Below, one piece after another: positions 1 through 9,116 of a stretch of DNA of 64,000 nt. The position numbers and the translations under genes were made by a program. The notes under the pieces are model-generated. The model was given only the letters and a program-made list of their open reading frames with translations. It made no database searches and was not told the DNA's origin. Position 1 is the stretch's first letter; every line of letters begins with the position of its first letter. Source of the stretch: CBDFLT01 sp965249225 (GTDB lineage: Bacteria > Chloroflexota > Dehalococcoidia > Lucifugimonadales > G963668185); assembly GCA_965249225.1 (NCBI GenBank), contig CBDFLT010000006.1, positions 124,001-188,000 of the forward strand, given 5' to 3'.

Positions 1-77
1 TGATCACCGAAGAGCCATGGGTGGTAACCCGGCTAACCAGCGACGCACACTCAAGTGGCTATTTCCGGATCGTAAAG

Positions 78-1118
78 ATGAATGACGGACCTATACTCTT
101 GACAGGTGTATATCGGAGTGGAACCACTCTGGTAGCTCAGTTGCTGAACAATCATCCCAGACTGAGGATCATCTGCGATACCCTGCATTTCTTCAGGTTC
201 TACCTGGACCGAAATCTGACGTCCGAGGAAGGGTATTTTGAGATAGCGGCGGAAGCGCATGAGCGTCTGAGCAAACGATTTGGCATATCGGTTCCGGGTG
301 GCACGCGTTCTTGAACGGCTGAGGGCTAATTCTGACGTTCAGCTAAGAGATGTGTACGAAGCGATAATGGTCGAGACCTTCTGCGATGGACGTCTGGACA
401 TGCGATGGGGCGAAAAGTCTCTGATGCAATGGTCCAACATTCCTCTTTTCTTTGAGATGTTTCCTAACGGTCAGGTGGTCCATATGGTCCGTGATCCGCG
501 GGATGTCCTCGCCTCGTATCGTGAGTTTACCAATGAGGTGCAATTTAGGTACCTTGACGCTGTTTCGCCTGCTTGAACTCCATGGAATGGGCCGCGACCG
601 TGGGCTCAGAATTATCCGGTGAGCGGTACATAACGTTACGGCACGAGGATGTGGTGACTAGGCCGGAGCAGACTATTCGAGACCTATGCCGGTTCTTCGC
701 TCTTGAGTACGATGCCGGTTTGTTCGACTTCTCGCGCTTCAAAGACCAATCAGGTAATCCATGGCGGGCCAACACCGCATTTGGCGACATTCCTGACAAA
801 ATCGTGCCGACGAGTGTCGGGCGGTGGCAGGATAAGCTACAGTCCTATGAAATCGTCTTCGTTGAGTCGATTCTGGGCCACCTGTTCCCCATATACGGCT
901 ACGAGCCGTCTGGGCAGAAGATAGGAGTGAGTGACGCGTGCCAGCTCTGGGATAGGATCCATACGACGCCACTGATCCGCCACCGATTTTCGCACTGGTT
1001 GGAGACCGGTGAGGGAACTGACACATACCCCAGCGACCCAACAGATCCGGCCAACTGGCATGAGGCGGCAAATCGTGAATCCAGGGACCTGGAGCCTGGT
1101 CTAACGAGCCAGGAATGA
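78..1118 (+). pseudogene. Sulfotransferase, broken by two frameshifts
   Basis: PAPS-dependent sulfotransferase, presumably sulfating a surface glycan. The first segment (ATG at 78) holds the 5'-phosphosulfate loop GVYRSGTTLVAQLLNNHP. The reading moves to another frame between about 273 and 313, where the 3'-phosphate motif VVHMVRDPRDVLASYREF lies, and returns to the first frame between about 540 and 576 for the C-terminal part, which ends at 1118. The combined length of about 345 residues fits the family, so all parts are present and only the frame is lost twice. It could be a real pseudogene or two indel errors in the assembly. It is the first gene of the glycan locus, 10 bp before the next damaged gene. 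Confidence 0.75.
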
Positions 1119-1128
1119 GGCTATAGCA

Positions 1129-2417
1129 GTGGAATCACAGGCCGTCGTTTACATCGTTCACTGCATTGATGCAGAGGGACCGTTGTACGAGAGTCTGGAG
1201 GCCACTTTCGATCGGATCGAGCAGATATTCGGGCTGAGGCTACCCGTGTCCCGCCAGACCCTTCGTAAGCTTCAATCCAAGGAGCTCGATCTCGGTGGGC
1301 AGGAGGAAAGCATAGCGATGGTGGTGTCCCCCAAGCTGCTGGCGTACAACGATACGTGGGACAAGATCGATGCCATGCTGGAACGTATCGGGGATCCGAA
1401 GTTTCGGCTAGCTCAGCCGGATAGTTACGGAGGCGGATGGATTTACAACTGGCACTGCGTCGATCACTACCGCGGGTTCAGCGAGTCAACCCAGGCTGCG
1501 GACACGATCCACTGGCACTTTCATCCCACCCATCACGAGAGGCACATAGGTCCGGCACCTTCTATCTCAGGGATACCAACTTTTTCGATATTCTGACCCG
1601 CAGAGTTATCGACCGCGGCTGGTTTCCGTCGGTGAACCGGGCGGGGTTTCATGTTGAGCGCCCTGACAGCCACTGGCTGCTAGAGCAATGGATACCTTAC
1701 GACATATCGAATCAGGCGTGCGATAACGAAGGTGATAAGGCCGACATAGCCGGAGGGCGGTTTGGCGACTGGCGTCGTGCTCCCAGAGAATAGGTTATCT
1801 ATCACCCGAATCACGATGACTATGAGGTACCGGGGGACTGCCGGCGCTTGATCGCTCGATGCCTCAACGTGGGTACTCGCTATAACCTGCTAGACGAATC
1901 CGAAGTGCGTAAGGCCTTCGAGCGCGCCCGCCGGGAAGGTCCAACACTGATGGCCTTCACAGGCCATGATTTCAGGGACATCGCCGCGGACGTGGAGTAC
2001 GTCCGAGGGCTGCTTCGCGAAGTGACTCCAAATTACCCCGACGTCCAGTACAGTTTCTGCGAAGCGCGCGAGGCGATGTGCCGTGTGGCTTTCGGAGACT
2101 TCAGTCCGCCTGCTTGCAATATCCTCTCTGCTCGACTGGAGTCAGGACCTAGAGAAAACGCCATGACTCTCACCGTCGAGGCCAGTGAGCCCACATTTGG
2201 CCCACAGCCGTTCCTGGCGATAAAGACGCGCGTTGGGGATTACCACTACGACAACCTGGACATCCAGAACCCGTTCCGGCGTTGGAGCTACGTGTTCGAT
2301 AGCCTCACGCTCCCTTGGGCCTCGATAGAGCGCTTGGGGGTTGCTACCAACGATAAACGGGGTAATCCTCATGTGCTCCAACTACCAGAGCCTGCACTGG
2401 CGTCACCAGCACCATAG
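1129..2417 (+). pseudogene. Deacetylase-like hypothetical protein, one frameshift and one in-frame TAG
   Basis: The first part (frame starting at 1129) begins with VVYIVHCIDAEGPLYESLE, which resembles NodB-type polysaccharide deacetylase-like proteins of glycan clusters; the match is by eye and weak. Near 1548-1560 the frame changes, and the protein continues as SGTFYLRDTNFFDILTRRVI. In that frame a TAG at 1791-1793 interrupts an otherwise open reading (RE-stop-VIYHPNHDDYEV), after which translation stays open to 2417 with TGHDFRDIAADVEYV. The complete protein would be about 430 residues. One substitution (TGG to TAG) would explain the stop. The function is not established. Confidence 0.55.
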
Positions 2418-2438
2418 AAAGATCAAAAAGGGGAACTG

Positions 2439-3362
2439 GTGGTTAACCCGTGGCTGCGTAAGTTTCTTAACGTGTACTGGCTTCGTCCTGAGAATGCTCT
2501 CTGGAGGGCAATCAACTGCGTAGCCATGGAGGACCTGGAGTTTGCTGAGCCGTCACTGGACATGAGCTGCGGCGATGGAATCTTCAGTTTCATACGAGCT
2601 GATGGAGACTTTGACGCATCATTCGACATTTTTGGCGCAGTTGCGAACCTGGACCGTTTTTTCCAGAACGTCGATATCTACGATGCTACAGATGCAGACT
2701 ACCATCCGGCTGTCATACAGCGTCCAAGGTACCAAATTACAGTTGGCACCGATTGGAAACAGAACTTACTCAGCAAGGCAGCTCCTCTCGGACTGTACAG
2801 GGAGCTCCAGGTGCATGACAACAACGATCCCCTCCCTTTTGAAGACGACGCGTTTCGAACGGTCTTCAGCAACTCGGTTTACTGGATGGAAAATATCCCA
2901 CAGTTACTGGAGGAAATAGCGCGAGTCCTGCATCCAGAGGGCATCGCCATCATGGTGTTGAAGACGAATTCCGTCAAGGACTACACACTGGAGCGACTGA
3001 GACCTTGGCTGGGTTCTGAGTGGCTAGATATGATCGACCGCGGGAGGCGCGACAATTATCCGCGTCTCTACGACGACTTCGAGTGGACCGAGATGATCCA
3101 AGGTGCTGGGCTTGAGATTCATAGCCGCCTTCCCCAAGTAACCTGGGTGCACGCGCACCTCTGGGATGTCGGCCTGCGCCCGCTTTCGCCTGTGCTTATC
3201 GAAATGGCCAATGCCCTAGACCCGGTGAAGCGGAGGGAAGTTAAGCAGAAATGGATTGCCACGTGGGAGAAGCTACTTAGGCCCTTCTGTTCTCCAGATT
3301 GCACTCTGGGGGTCCAGCGGGCTCCTGCTGAGATCATATACGTAGCCCGCAAGCCACGGTGA
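2439..3362 (+). CDS. Class I SAM-dependent methyltransferase
   Basis: A 307-residue protein with a GTG start 21 bp after the preceding damaged gene. A SAM-binding glycine motif of modified form (LDMSCGDGIFSF) lies near residue 35. A Methyltransf_11-like block follows around residues 130-170 (LPFEDDAFRTVFSNSVYW, then EIARVLHPEGIAIMVLKT). This is the usual layout of small-molecule or glycan O-/N-/C-methyltransferases. The substrate cannot be read from sequence; the position between nucleotide-sugar genes suggests a sugar. It lacks membrane segments and is presumably cytoplasmic. Confidence 0.8.
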   Translation: MVNPWLRKFLNVYWLRPENALWRAINCVAMEDLEFAEPSLDMSCGDGIFSFIRADGDFDASFDIFGAVANLDRFFQNVDIYDATDADYHPAVIQRPRYQITVGTDWKQNLLSKAAPLGLYRELQVHDNNDPLPFEDDAFRTVFSNSVYWMENIPQLLEEIARVLHPEGIAIMVLKTNSVKDYTLERLRPWLGSEWLDMIDRGRRDNYPRLYDDFEWTEMIQGAGLEIHSRLPQVTWVHAHLWDVGLRPLSPVLIEMANALDPVKRREVKQKWIATWEKLLRPFCSPDCTLGVQRAPAEIIYVARKPR

Positions 3363-3396
3363 AAAGGCGAGGCCCAATGCTTTACGAGTCACCTGG

Positions 3397-4350
3397 TTGT
3401 TTCAGTCTCAGGCGTCTGTCCCGGATCGTCCACCAAGAGGGTCGGGCAGACCAGCATTTCAGATGCTTGGAGTTGTGGTGGCAGGCCCGGTGAAGAACTG
3501 GCGTAGACGTGTCCAACTTCTGACAGCACGCGGAGTGCCGTGGGTGAGAAGCTCACTGAACAGCCGTCTTTACCGGGTTCTTAATGAAGTTGAACTGCAC
3601 GCCAGCCGGAAGAGTGATACGGTTTTCATATTTGGGTCTGGATACTCCATCAACGAAATCACCTACCCGGAGTGGTCCCACTTTCAGGAGCACGACACTC
3701 TGGGCTTCAACTGGTTTGTGCGACAGGACAAGATCCGTGTGGACTACCATTTGACCAGAGAGCTTTCACCTGATGACCTCGATCCATCGGTCTGGCGTCC
3801 TGCGATTTGGGAGCACGCAGAGTTGATTCGTAACAGTCCCTACTATCGCGAAACCATATTCTTGGTTCAGGCAGGCTGGAGGGCCATCAATGGGAATAGG
3901 TTAGTGGGGATGAGATTGCTTCCTGAGCGCGCGCGGGTATTCCGATTCTTTAACCACCGTCGAGGTAGACTGCAGCCGCCAAGTTCCACTTTGAATGAGG
4001 GACTGGTACACGGAGAGTCGACTCTCACAGACTGCATAAACTTCGGCTTGATACTAGGATGGAGATCAATTGTACTGGTGGGCGTCGATCTCTATGATCG
4101 ACGCTACTTCTGGTTACGCCACGACAAGACACGAGATAATGATAGGTTGAGATCGGCGTCTCACACTACTCGCCACAACGCCGCACAAGGCTTGACTGAG
4201 CATCTGGGCAAGTGGCGCGATGTGCTTCTCGCCAGGGGTTGCACACTATATGTGTACAACCCTCGATCGTTGCTGGCCTCAGTCTTGCCCGTGTACGACA
4301 AGGGACAGATTGGCGCATATGAAGAAAGAGCTTCTAGAGGAACCCAGTGA
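3397..4350 (+). CDS. DUF115/MptE-like or GT42-like glycan protein
   Basis: The core begins with DTVFIFGSGYSINEI near residue 70 and contains LTDCINFGLILGWRSIVLVGVDLYD near residues 205-230. This pairing of an early G-S-G loop and a late 'GVDLY' strand is shared by MptE-like DUF115 proteins and by GT42 sialyltransferases such as Cst-II. Both occur in glycan loci that make nonulosonic acids, which fits the LegB/LegC neighbours. The TTG start has no clear ribosome site; starts at 3463 (ATG) or 3475 (GTG) are alternatives. It ends in a GTGA overlap with the next gene. Assignment to sialyl-type transfer is inference. Confidence 0.55.
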   Translation: MFQSQASVPDRPPRGSGRPAFQMLGVVVAGPVKNWRRRVQLLTARGVPWVRSSLNSRLYRVLNEVELHASRKSDTVFIFGSGYSINEITYPEWSHFQEHDTLGFNWFVRQDKIRVDYHLTRELSPDDLDPSVWRPAIWEHAELIRNSPYYRETIFLVQAGWRAINGNRLVGMRLLPERARVFRFFNHRRGRLQPPSSTLNEGLVHGESTLTDCINFGLILGWRSIVLVGVDLYDRRYFWLRHDKTRDNDRLRSASHTTRHNAAQGLTEHLGKWRDVLLARGCTLYVYNPRSLLASVLPVYDKGQIGAYEERASRGTQ

Positions 4351-5411
4351 ATGTAGAGGATGCGATAGTCCTTCCGACCTGGTCCATTCGCCGGGTGATG
4401 GCCCAAATCAACCGTAACGGACAGGGGTTGGCGTTGGTCGTGGACGAGGAAGGGATACTGCTGGACACAGTAACGGACGGCGATATCCGGAGGGCCGTTC
4501 TTGGCAACACCGACCTTGACACGCCAGTTAGCGTCCTCCTCGGGAGGGAGCGTCTAAAGGGCCGCAAGCGGCCTGTTACGGCTCCTGAGGGAACAAAGGC
4601 AAGCGAGCTTACGAGCTTGATGATAAATCTGTCAATTCGACACATTCCCCTCGTTGATTCGGATGGTCGCCTTATCGACGTCGCCGTCCTGGGCGAGTTA
4701 GCTAAAGAGTATGAGCTTCCGCTAACGGCAGTAATTATGGCGGGCGGGTACGGCACGCGCCTTCGTCCGATGACCGATGACCTGCCCAAGTCAATGCTGC
4801 CGGTAGGAGACCGCCCCATTTTGGAACACATCGTGGAGCGACTGCGTCTGGCCGGCATTAGGCGTGTCAACCTAAGTACCCATTACAAGAAGGAGGTCAT
4901 TTCGCAGCACTTCGGCGATGGCCGCGACTTCGGAGTGGAGATCCAGTATGTTGAGGAGGACCAGCCATTGGGCACGGCCGGAGCCCTTGGCCTGCTGGAC
5001 GAATCAGATGAGCCGCTACTAATCATAAATGGCGACATCCTTACACAGCTGGATTTTCAGGCAATGCTGAGCTTTCACCTTGAGCATCGAGCAGACATGA
5101 CCGTAGCCGTAAAGCAGCAGGAAATGCAGATTCCCTTCGGCGTTGTCGAAACCGATGGGGCACTCGTCACTCAGATTTCAGAAAAGCCTGCGATTAGACA
5201 CTTTATCAATGCCGGGATATATCTTCTCAGTACAGCGGTGCGTCGCTACATCCCATCCGGGCATCGGTACGATATGCCCGACCTTATCACCCGCTTGATC
5301 GCGGAGGGCCGACGAGTTGTCGGCTTTCCTGTGCTGGAGTACTGGATTGACGTCGGGCAGGAGGAGGACTACCTGAGAGCACAACGCGGAGCAGAGGCGG
5401 AAGGGAACTGA
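4347..5411 (+). CDS. CBS-domain sugar-1-phosphate nucleotidyltransferase (PtmE-like)
   Basis: Residues 1-125 form a pair of CBS-type repeats (LALVVDEEGILLDTVTDGDI; IRHIPLVDSDGRLIDVAVL). The nucleotidyltransferase domain starts near residue 131 with the signature MAGGYGTRLRPMTDDLPKSM and carries a later NGDILTQLDF metal/nucleotide site. This CBS + transferase layout is that of PtmE, the glucosamine-1-phosphate guanylyltransferase of the Campylobacter legionaminic-acid pathway, and the next two genes match LegB and LegC. The likely product is a GDP- or UDP-hexosamine. The GTG start overlaps the previous stop and has AGAGGA upstream. Confidence 0.72.
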   Translation: MNVEDAIVLPTWSIRRVMAQINRNGQGLALVVDEEGILLDTVTDGDIRRAVLGNTDLDTPVSVLLGRERLKGRKRPVTAPEGTKASELTSLMINLSIRHIPLVDSDGRLIDVAVLGELAKEYELPLTAVIMAGGYGTRLRPMTDDLPKSMLPVGDRPILEHIVERLRLAGIRRVNLSTHYKKEVISQHFGDGRDFGVEIQYVEEDQPLGTAGALGLLDESDEPLLIINGDILTQLDFQAMLSFHLEHRADMTVAVKQQEMQIPFGVVETDGALVTQISEKPAIRHFINAGIYLLSTAVRRYIPSGHRYDMPDLITRLIAEGRRVVGFPVLEYWIDVGQEEDYLRAQRGAEAEGN

Positions 5412-6403
5412 TGGAGACGATGGACTGGTCCCATCAAAGAGTCCTGGTAACGGGGGCGGGGGGCTTCATTGGAAGCCACCTGACCGCGCGGCTGGTCGAG
5501 GCGGGGGCCCGGGTCCGCGCCCTGGTCGAATACAACCCCGACAACTCATGGGGCTGGCTCGATTGTTCCGAGTTCAAGAACGACTTGGAAGTCAGCCTGG
5601 GCGACGTACGCGATAGGGACAGTATTTTAAAGGCGGTGGGTGGTGTCGATATCGTTTTCCACCTGGCTGCTCTCATCGCCATACCCTACTCCTATCAAGC
5701 GCCCCTGTCGTATGTCCGGACCAACGTTGAGGGCACACTGAATGTGCTTCAGGCTGCCCAAGACGCTGGGGTTACCAGGTTTGTTCACACCTCCACCAGC
5801 GAGGTCTACGGCACCGCTCAGCACATTCCCATCGACGAGGACCACCGGTTGCAGGGACAGTCCCCATACGCAGCTAGCAAAATCGGCGCGGACAAGATCG
5901 CAGAGGCCTTTCACCGGTCCTTCGGACTCTCGGTCGTCACCATACGCCCTTTTAACACCTACGGCCCGCGGCAATCGGCTAGGGCGGTCATCCCTACAAT
6001 AATTACTCAAGCCTTAACCGAGTCTCAGGTTCGTTTGGGTAATACCACACCGACCAGAGACTTCACTTATGTGACGGACACAGTTGAGGCATTCGTCAAG
6101 CTTGCGGGGTGCCGTGAAGCGATTGGGAGGGTGGTCAATGTTGGGACGGGCAAGGAAGTCTCCATCTCAGAGGTGGCCCAGAGGATCCTGCGGCTTATGG
6201 GCAAGTCGGTGCCCGTTGCTCTTGATGAGAACAGAGTGAGGCCCGAAGCCGGCGAGGTGGACAGGCTATGTGCCGACAACACTAAAGCGCGCGAGCTTGC
6301 GGGCTGGAGTCCTGCCTACTCGCTCGAAGAGGGGCTGCTGAAGACGATAGCGTGGTTCCAGGAAAACGTTGGACGGTATAAGCCAGGTGTCTATACCATC
6401 TGA
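5411..6403 (+). CDS. legB: NAD-dependent 4,6-dehydratase, LegB-like
   Basis: Extended short-chain dehydrogenase of 330 residues. The NAD motif VTGAGGFIGSHL is at residues 12-23, the catalytic Tyr/Lys is in SPYAASKIGADKIAEAF, and the threonine-type active-site strand is HTSTSEVYG. The segment YNPDNSWGWLD after the first Rossmann strand is characteristic of LegB proteins, which convert a nucleotide-linked GlcNAc to the 4-keto-6-deoxy sugar. It overlaps its upstream gene by one base (TGATG) and the downstream aminotransferase by several codons, indicating translational coupling of a three-gene pathway. Nucleotide specificity (GDP versus UDP) is not readable. Confidence 0.78.
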   Translation: METMDWSHQRVLVTGAGGFIGSHLTARLVEAGARVRALVEYNPDNSWGWLDCSEFKNDLEVSLGDVRDRDSILKAVGGVDIVFHLAALIAIPYSYQAPLSYVRTNVEGTLNVLQAAQDAGVTRFVHTSTSEVYGTAQHIPIDEDHRLQGQSPYAASKIGADKIAEAFHRSFGLSVVTIRPFNTYGPRQSARAVIPTIITQALTESQVRLGNTTPTRDFTYVTDTVEAFVKLAGCREAIGRVVNVGTGKEVSISEVAQRILRLMGKSVPVALDENRVRPEAGEVDRLCADNTKARELAGWSPAYSLEEGLLKTIAWFQENVGRYKPGVYTI

Positions 6404-7601
6404 GCCCGGCGCACTGGATATAGAGGGTTCCATTCCTCTGCACGCACCGGAGTTAGGTCCGACGGCTTGGACGTACGTTAAGGAAGCTCTGGACACAAAC
6501 TGGGTTTCATCGGCGGGCCCGTTTGTAGACCGATTCGAACGCATGGTGGCCGAGTACACCGGCACCAAGCACGCAGTGGCGACCGTCAGTGGGACGGCAG
6601 CGCTGCACGTTGCGCTGCTGGTTGCAGGTGTGGAGCCAGACGACGAGGTTCTTGTTTCCGACCTGACGTTCATAGCGCCCGCCAACGCCGTTCGGTATGT
6701 TGGGGCGTGGCCTGTCTTCATAGACGCTGAGCCAGATTACTGGCAGATGGACGTTGAACAGGCGGTGGGCTTCCTCGAGACTCGGTGCCGCTGGAGCGGT
6801 GGCGCACTTTACAACAAGACCACCGGTCGCCGCGTGAGAGCGGTCCTCCCGGTGCACGCGTTGGGACATCCTGTTGACCTGGATCCGATTCTGGAAGTTG
6901 CCCGTAGATATGACGTCGTGGTTATCGAAGATGCGACGGAGAGCCTGGGTGCGGTCTATCGGGAGCGCAAGGTCGGCCAGCTGGGCGGTGTCGCCTGCTT
7001 TAGCTTCAACGGTAACAAGACCATAACCACCGGCGGCGGCGGTATGATAGTAACGGACCGGGATGAGTGGGCCGAGCGCGCTAGGTATCTGGCAACTCAG
7101 GCCAAAGACGACCCAGTTGAGTATGTCCACAGCGAAGTGGGTTTCAATTACCGTCTGTCGAGTATTCAGGCGGCGCTGGGTTGCTCCCAGATGGAGCAGA
7201 TCGATGAGCATCTGGACACCAAGCGCCAAATTGCTGCTCGCTACAAGCGTGCGTTTGACGGGGCCGACGGCATTGCATGCATGTCAGAGGCTCCCTGGGC
7301 GCGGAGTACATTCTGGCTATTCACCATCATGGTGGACAAAGAGCTTGCTGGGATAGACAGCCGGACATTGCTGCGAGAGTTGAAGGCCTCGGGGATCGAG
7401 TCCCGGCCGTTATGGCAGCCTATGCACCTCTCCGCTGCCCACGGTGGTGGCCTGAGCTCCCCTGTGTCGGAGCGTCTGTACGGGCAAGCCCTCAGCCTGC
7501 CCAGTTCGGTGGGTCTGCCTCCCGATGACCAGCGACGTGTCATTGAAGCCGTTGTGGGATGCCTGGGAAAGGCCAAACCAAGCGTGACGAGTGAATCATA
7601 G
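6387..7601 (+). CDS. legC: PLP-dependent sugar aminotransferase, LegC-like
   Basis: DegT/DnrJ/EryC1/StrS family enzyme. It begins with IPLHAPELGPTAWTYVKEAL and DTNWVSSAGPFVDRFE, the typical LegC opening. The cofactor lysine is in FSFNGNKTITTGGGG (about residue 211), and VVIEDATESLGA provides the PLP-contacting Asp. It would aminate the 4-keto sugar made by the preceding LegB-like enzyme. I chose GTG at 6387; TTG at 6369 adds six residues. Both overlap the end of legB. LegG, LegH and LegI (epimerase, acetyltransferase and synthase) are not in the window, so the end product may simply be a 4-amino-4,6-dideoxy sugar. Confidence 0.82.
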   Translation: MSIPSEPGALDIEGSIPLHAPELGPTAWTYVKEALDTNWVSSAGPFVDRFERMVAEYTGTKHAVATVSGTAALHVALLVAGVEPDDEVLVSDLTFIAPANAVRYVGAWPVFIDAEPDYWQMDVEQAVGFLETRCRWSGGALYNKTTGRRVRAVLPVHALGHPVDLDPILEVARRYDVVVIEDATESLGAVYRERKVGQLGGVACFSFNGNKTITTGGGGMIVTDRDEWAERARYLATQAKDDPVEYVHSEVGFNYRLSSIQAALGCSQMEQIDEHLDTKRQIAARYKRAFDGADGIACMSEAPWARSTFWLFTIMVDKELAGIDSRTLLRELKASGIESRPLWQPMHLSAAHGGGLSSPVSERLYGQALSLPSSVGLPPDDQRRVIEAVVGCLGKAKPSVTSES

Positions 7602-7812
7602 GTAGAAAGGGACGATCGCTGTCCGCGTCCGTACTTCCGGCTTTCGATCGCCACGCGGTAAACCACGACCGACTCACCTCATACTACGGCGCGCTCATAG
7701 GATCAGCGCATTTCCTGGTGGCTAGTGCCGACTTGTGGTAAACGAAAAGGGCGTTACTGCCCGGCCATGGGAGCGGACGCAGAGGCGACCACGATCAGCA
7801 GGACATTCGGCT

Positions 7813-9066
7813 ATGGACAGTGACCTGAGACGAGTTCCCATACAACATCTCATACGTGAGCTGGCATTCCGAGCTCCGCGGACGGTCCGCGACAGGCTCC
7901 GCCGCAGACGTCGGACCTCACAGCGTTCGCTCGTGTCGTCGCTTGACCGGACGCCATTCGCCAGTTTGGACCTGCCCGGGCAACCAACCATCGACCTCTT
8001 GTCCGGATACCGCAACACCATAAAGGGTCGATGGCCGAAGTTCTTCTGGCCGGTGCGGGTCCTGTTGGACCTGAGCGACCGCGAGTCTCTTCCCAGACAG
8101 CTTCGCAGCCTGGCACAAGAGGTAAGTCAGGCGCGGACGCTTCCCGTGCCCGTGGAGGAGATTGTTGACCTCTTGAAGCCGATGACCTCGAAGTACCCGC
8201 AGCACGTCAAGCACTCTGAGTTGGTAGAGCCCTCCGTTCGGGCGCCGGTGTTTGCCATGATTCCCACCGAGCGGGAGGTCTCAAATATCTGCCGGTCATA
8301 CCTCTCGACGGCCTCAGGGATTCTATCTAGGCTGGTGGCCAACGGCTTTAAGCCTGCGGACAGCAGAGTCCTAGAGATCGGCTGCAGCAGAGGATATGCC
8401 ACCTATGCGCTGAGTGCACTCGGAGTCGGTGAGGCTATCGGTCTTGACACCAACCTGCACACCTATTATGCGATCGCAGAGATACCCAGGGTGCGCGACG
8501 CCTTTCTCTCCATGAACGATGGCCGACGAAGTACGACGCAAATTCAAGAGGGAGATGCGGTGGCTACGCCGTTCGATGATGAGTCTTTCGACCTGGTCTT
8601 TAGCGTGTCCGTGTTGGAGCACATCCCGGAGCCGGACAAGGTATTTCGAGAGATGAACCGCGTCCTGAAGTCCGGAGGATTCGCCTATCACGGTGTGGAC
8701 CCATGGTTCAGTCCGGCGGGAGGACACAGCATGTGCACTCTGGACTTTCCCTGGGGACACCTCAGACTTTCGGCGGAGCAGTTCGAGGACTACGTCCCCA
8801 GGTATCGGCCTCATGAGCGAGAGTGCGCTCTCGACTTCTACCACAATCACTTTCAGGCCCCCCGACTGACAGTGGATCAGATGGAGTCCCTGGTCCTCGA
8901 GCATGGCTTTGAGATCAAGGAATGGCGAGAGTCGAGCTCTACATATCAGGACCATTACGCGATTCTCGACTCGACGATTCTGGATGAGTGCCGGCGGAAC
9001 TTCCCCGCTGTAGACGTCAGAGACATGATCACCGGCGGCTATACCATACTCCTGAGGAAGAGGTGA
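7813..9066 (+). CDS. SAM-dependent methyltransferase with N-terminal extension
   Basis: The C-terminal two thirds is a class I methyltransferase: LEIGCSRGYATYAL is the SAM loop, GLDTN the acidic strand, and FDLVFSVSVLEHIPEPDK plus MNRVLKSGGFAYHG the Methyltransf_11 block. About 150 residues precede it, with a basic stretch (RDRLRRRRR) of unknown role. I prefer ATG 7813, with AGGA upstream; GTG 7735 in the same frame would add 26 residues without a ribosome site. About 210 bp of apparently non-coding DNA separates it from the aminotransferase. The substrate is unknown. Confidence 0.75.
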   Translation: MDSDLRRVPIQHLIRELAFRAPRTVRDRLRRRRRTSQRSLVSSLDRTPFASLDLPGQPTIDLLSGYRNTIKGRWPKFFWPVRVLLDLSDRESLPRQLRSLAQEVSQARTLPVPVEEIVDLLKPMTSKYPQHVKHSELVEPSVRAPVFAMIPTEREVSNICRSYLSTASGILSRLVANGFKPADSRVLEIGCSRGYATYALSALGVGEAIGLDTNLHTYYAIAEIPRVRDAFLSMNDGRRSTTQIQEGDAVATPFDDESFDLVFSVSVLEHIPEPDKVFREMNRVLKSGGFAYHGVDPWFSPAGGHSMCTLDFPWGHLRLSAEQFEDYVPRYRPHERECALDFYHNHFQAPRLTVDQMESLVLEHGFEIKEWRESSSTYQDHYAILDSTILDECRRNFPAVDVRDMITGGYTILLRKR

Positions 9067-9116
9067 GCTCCGTTGGCGAGACGTGTGCGGGCGTCCGACG
9101 CCACAGGAACGCGCCA

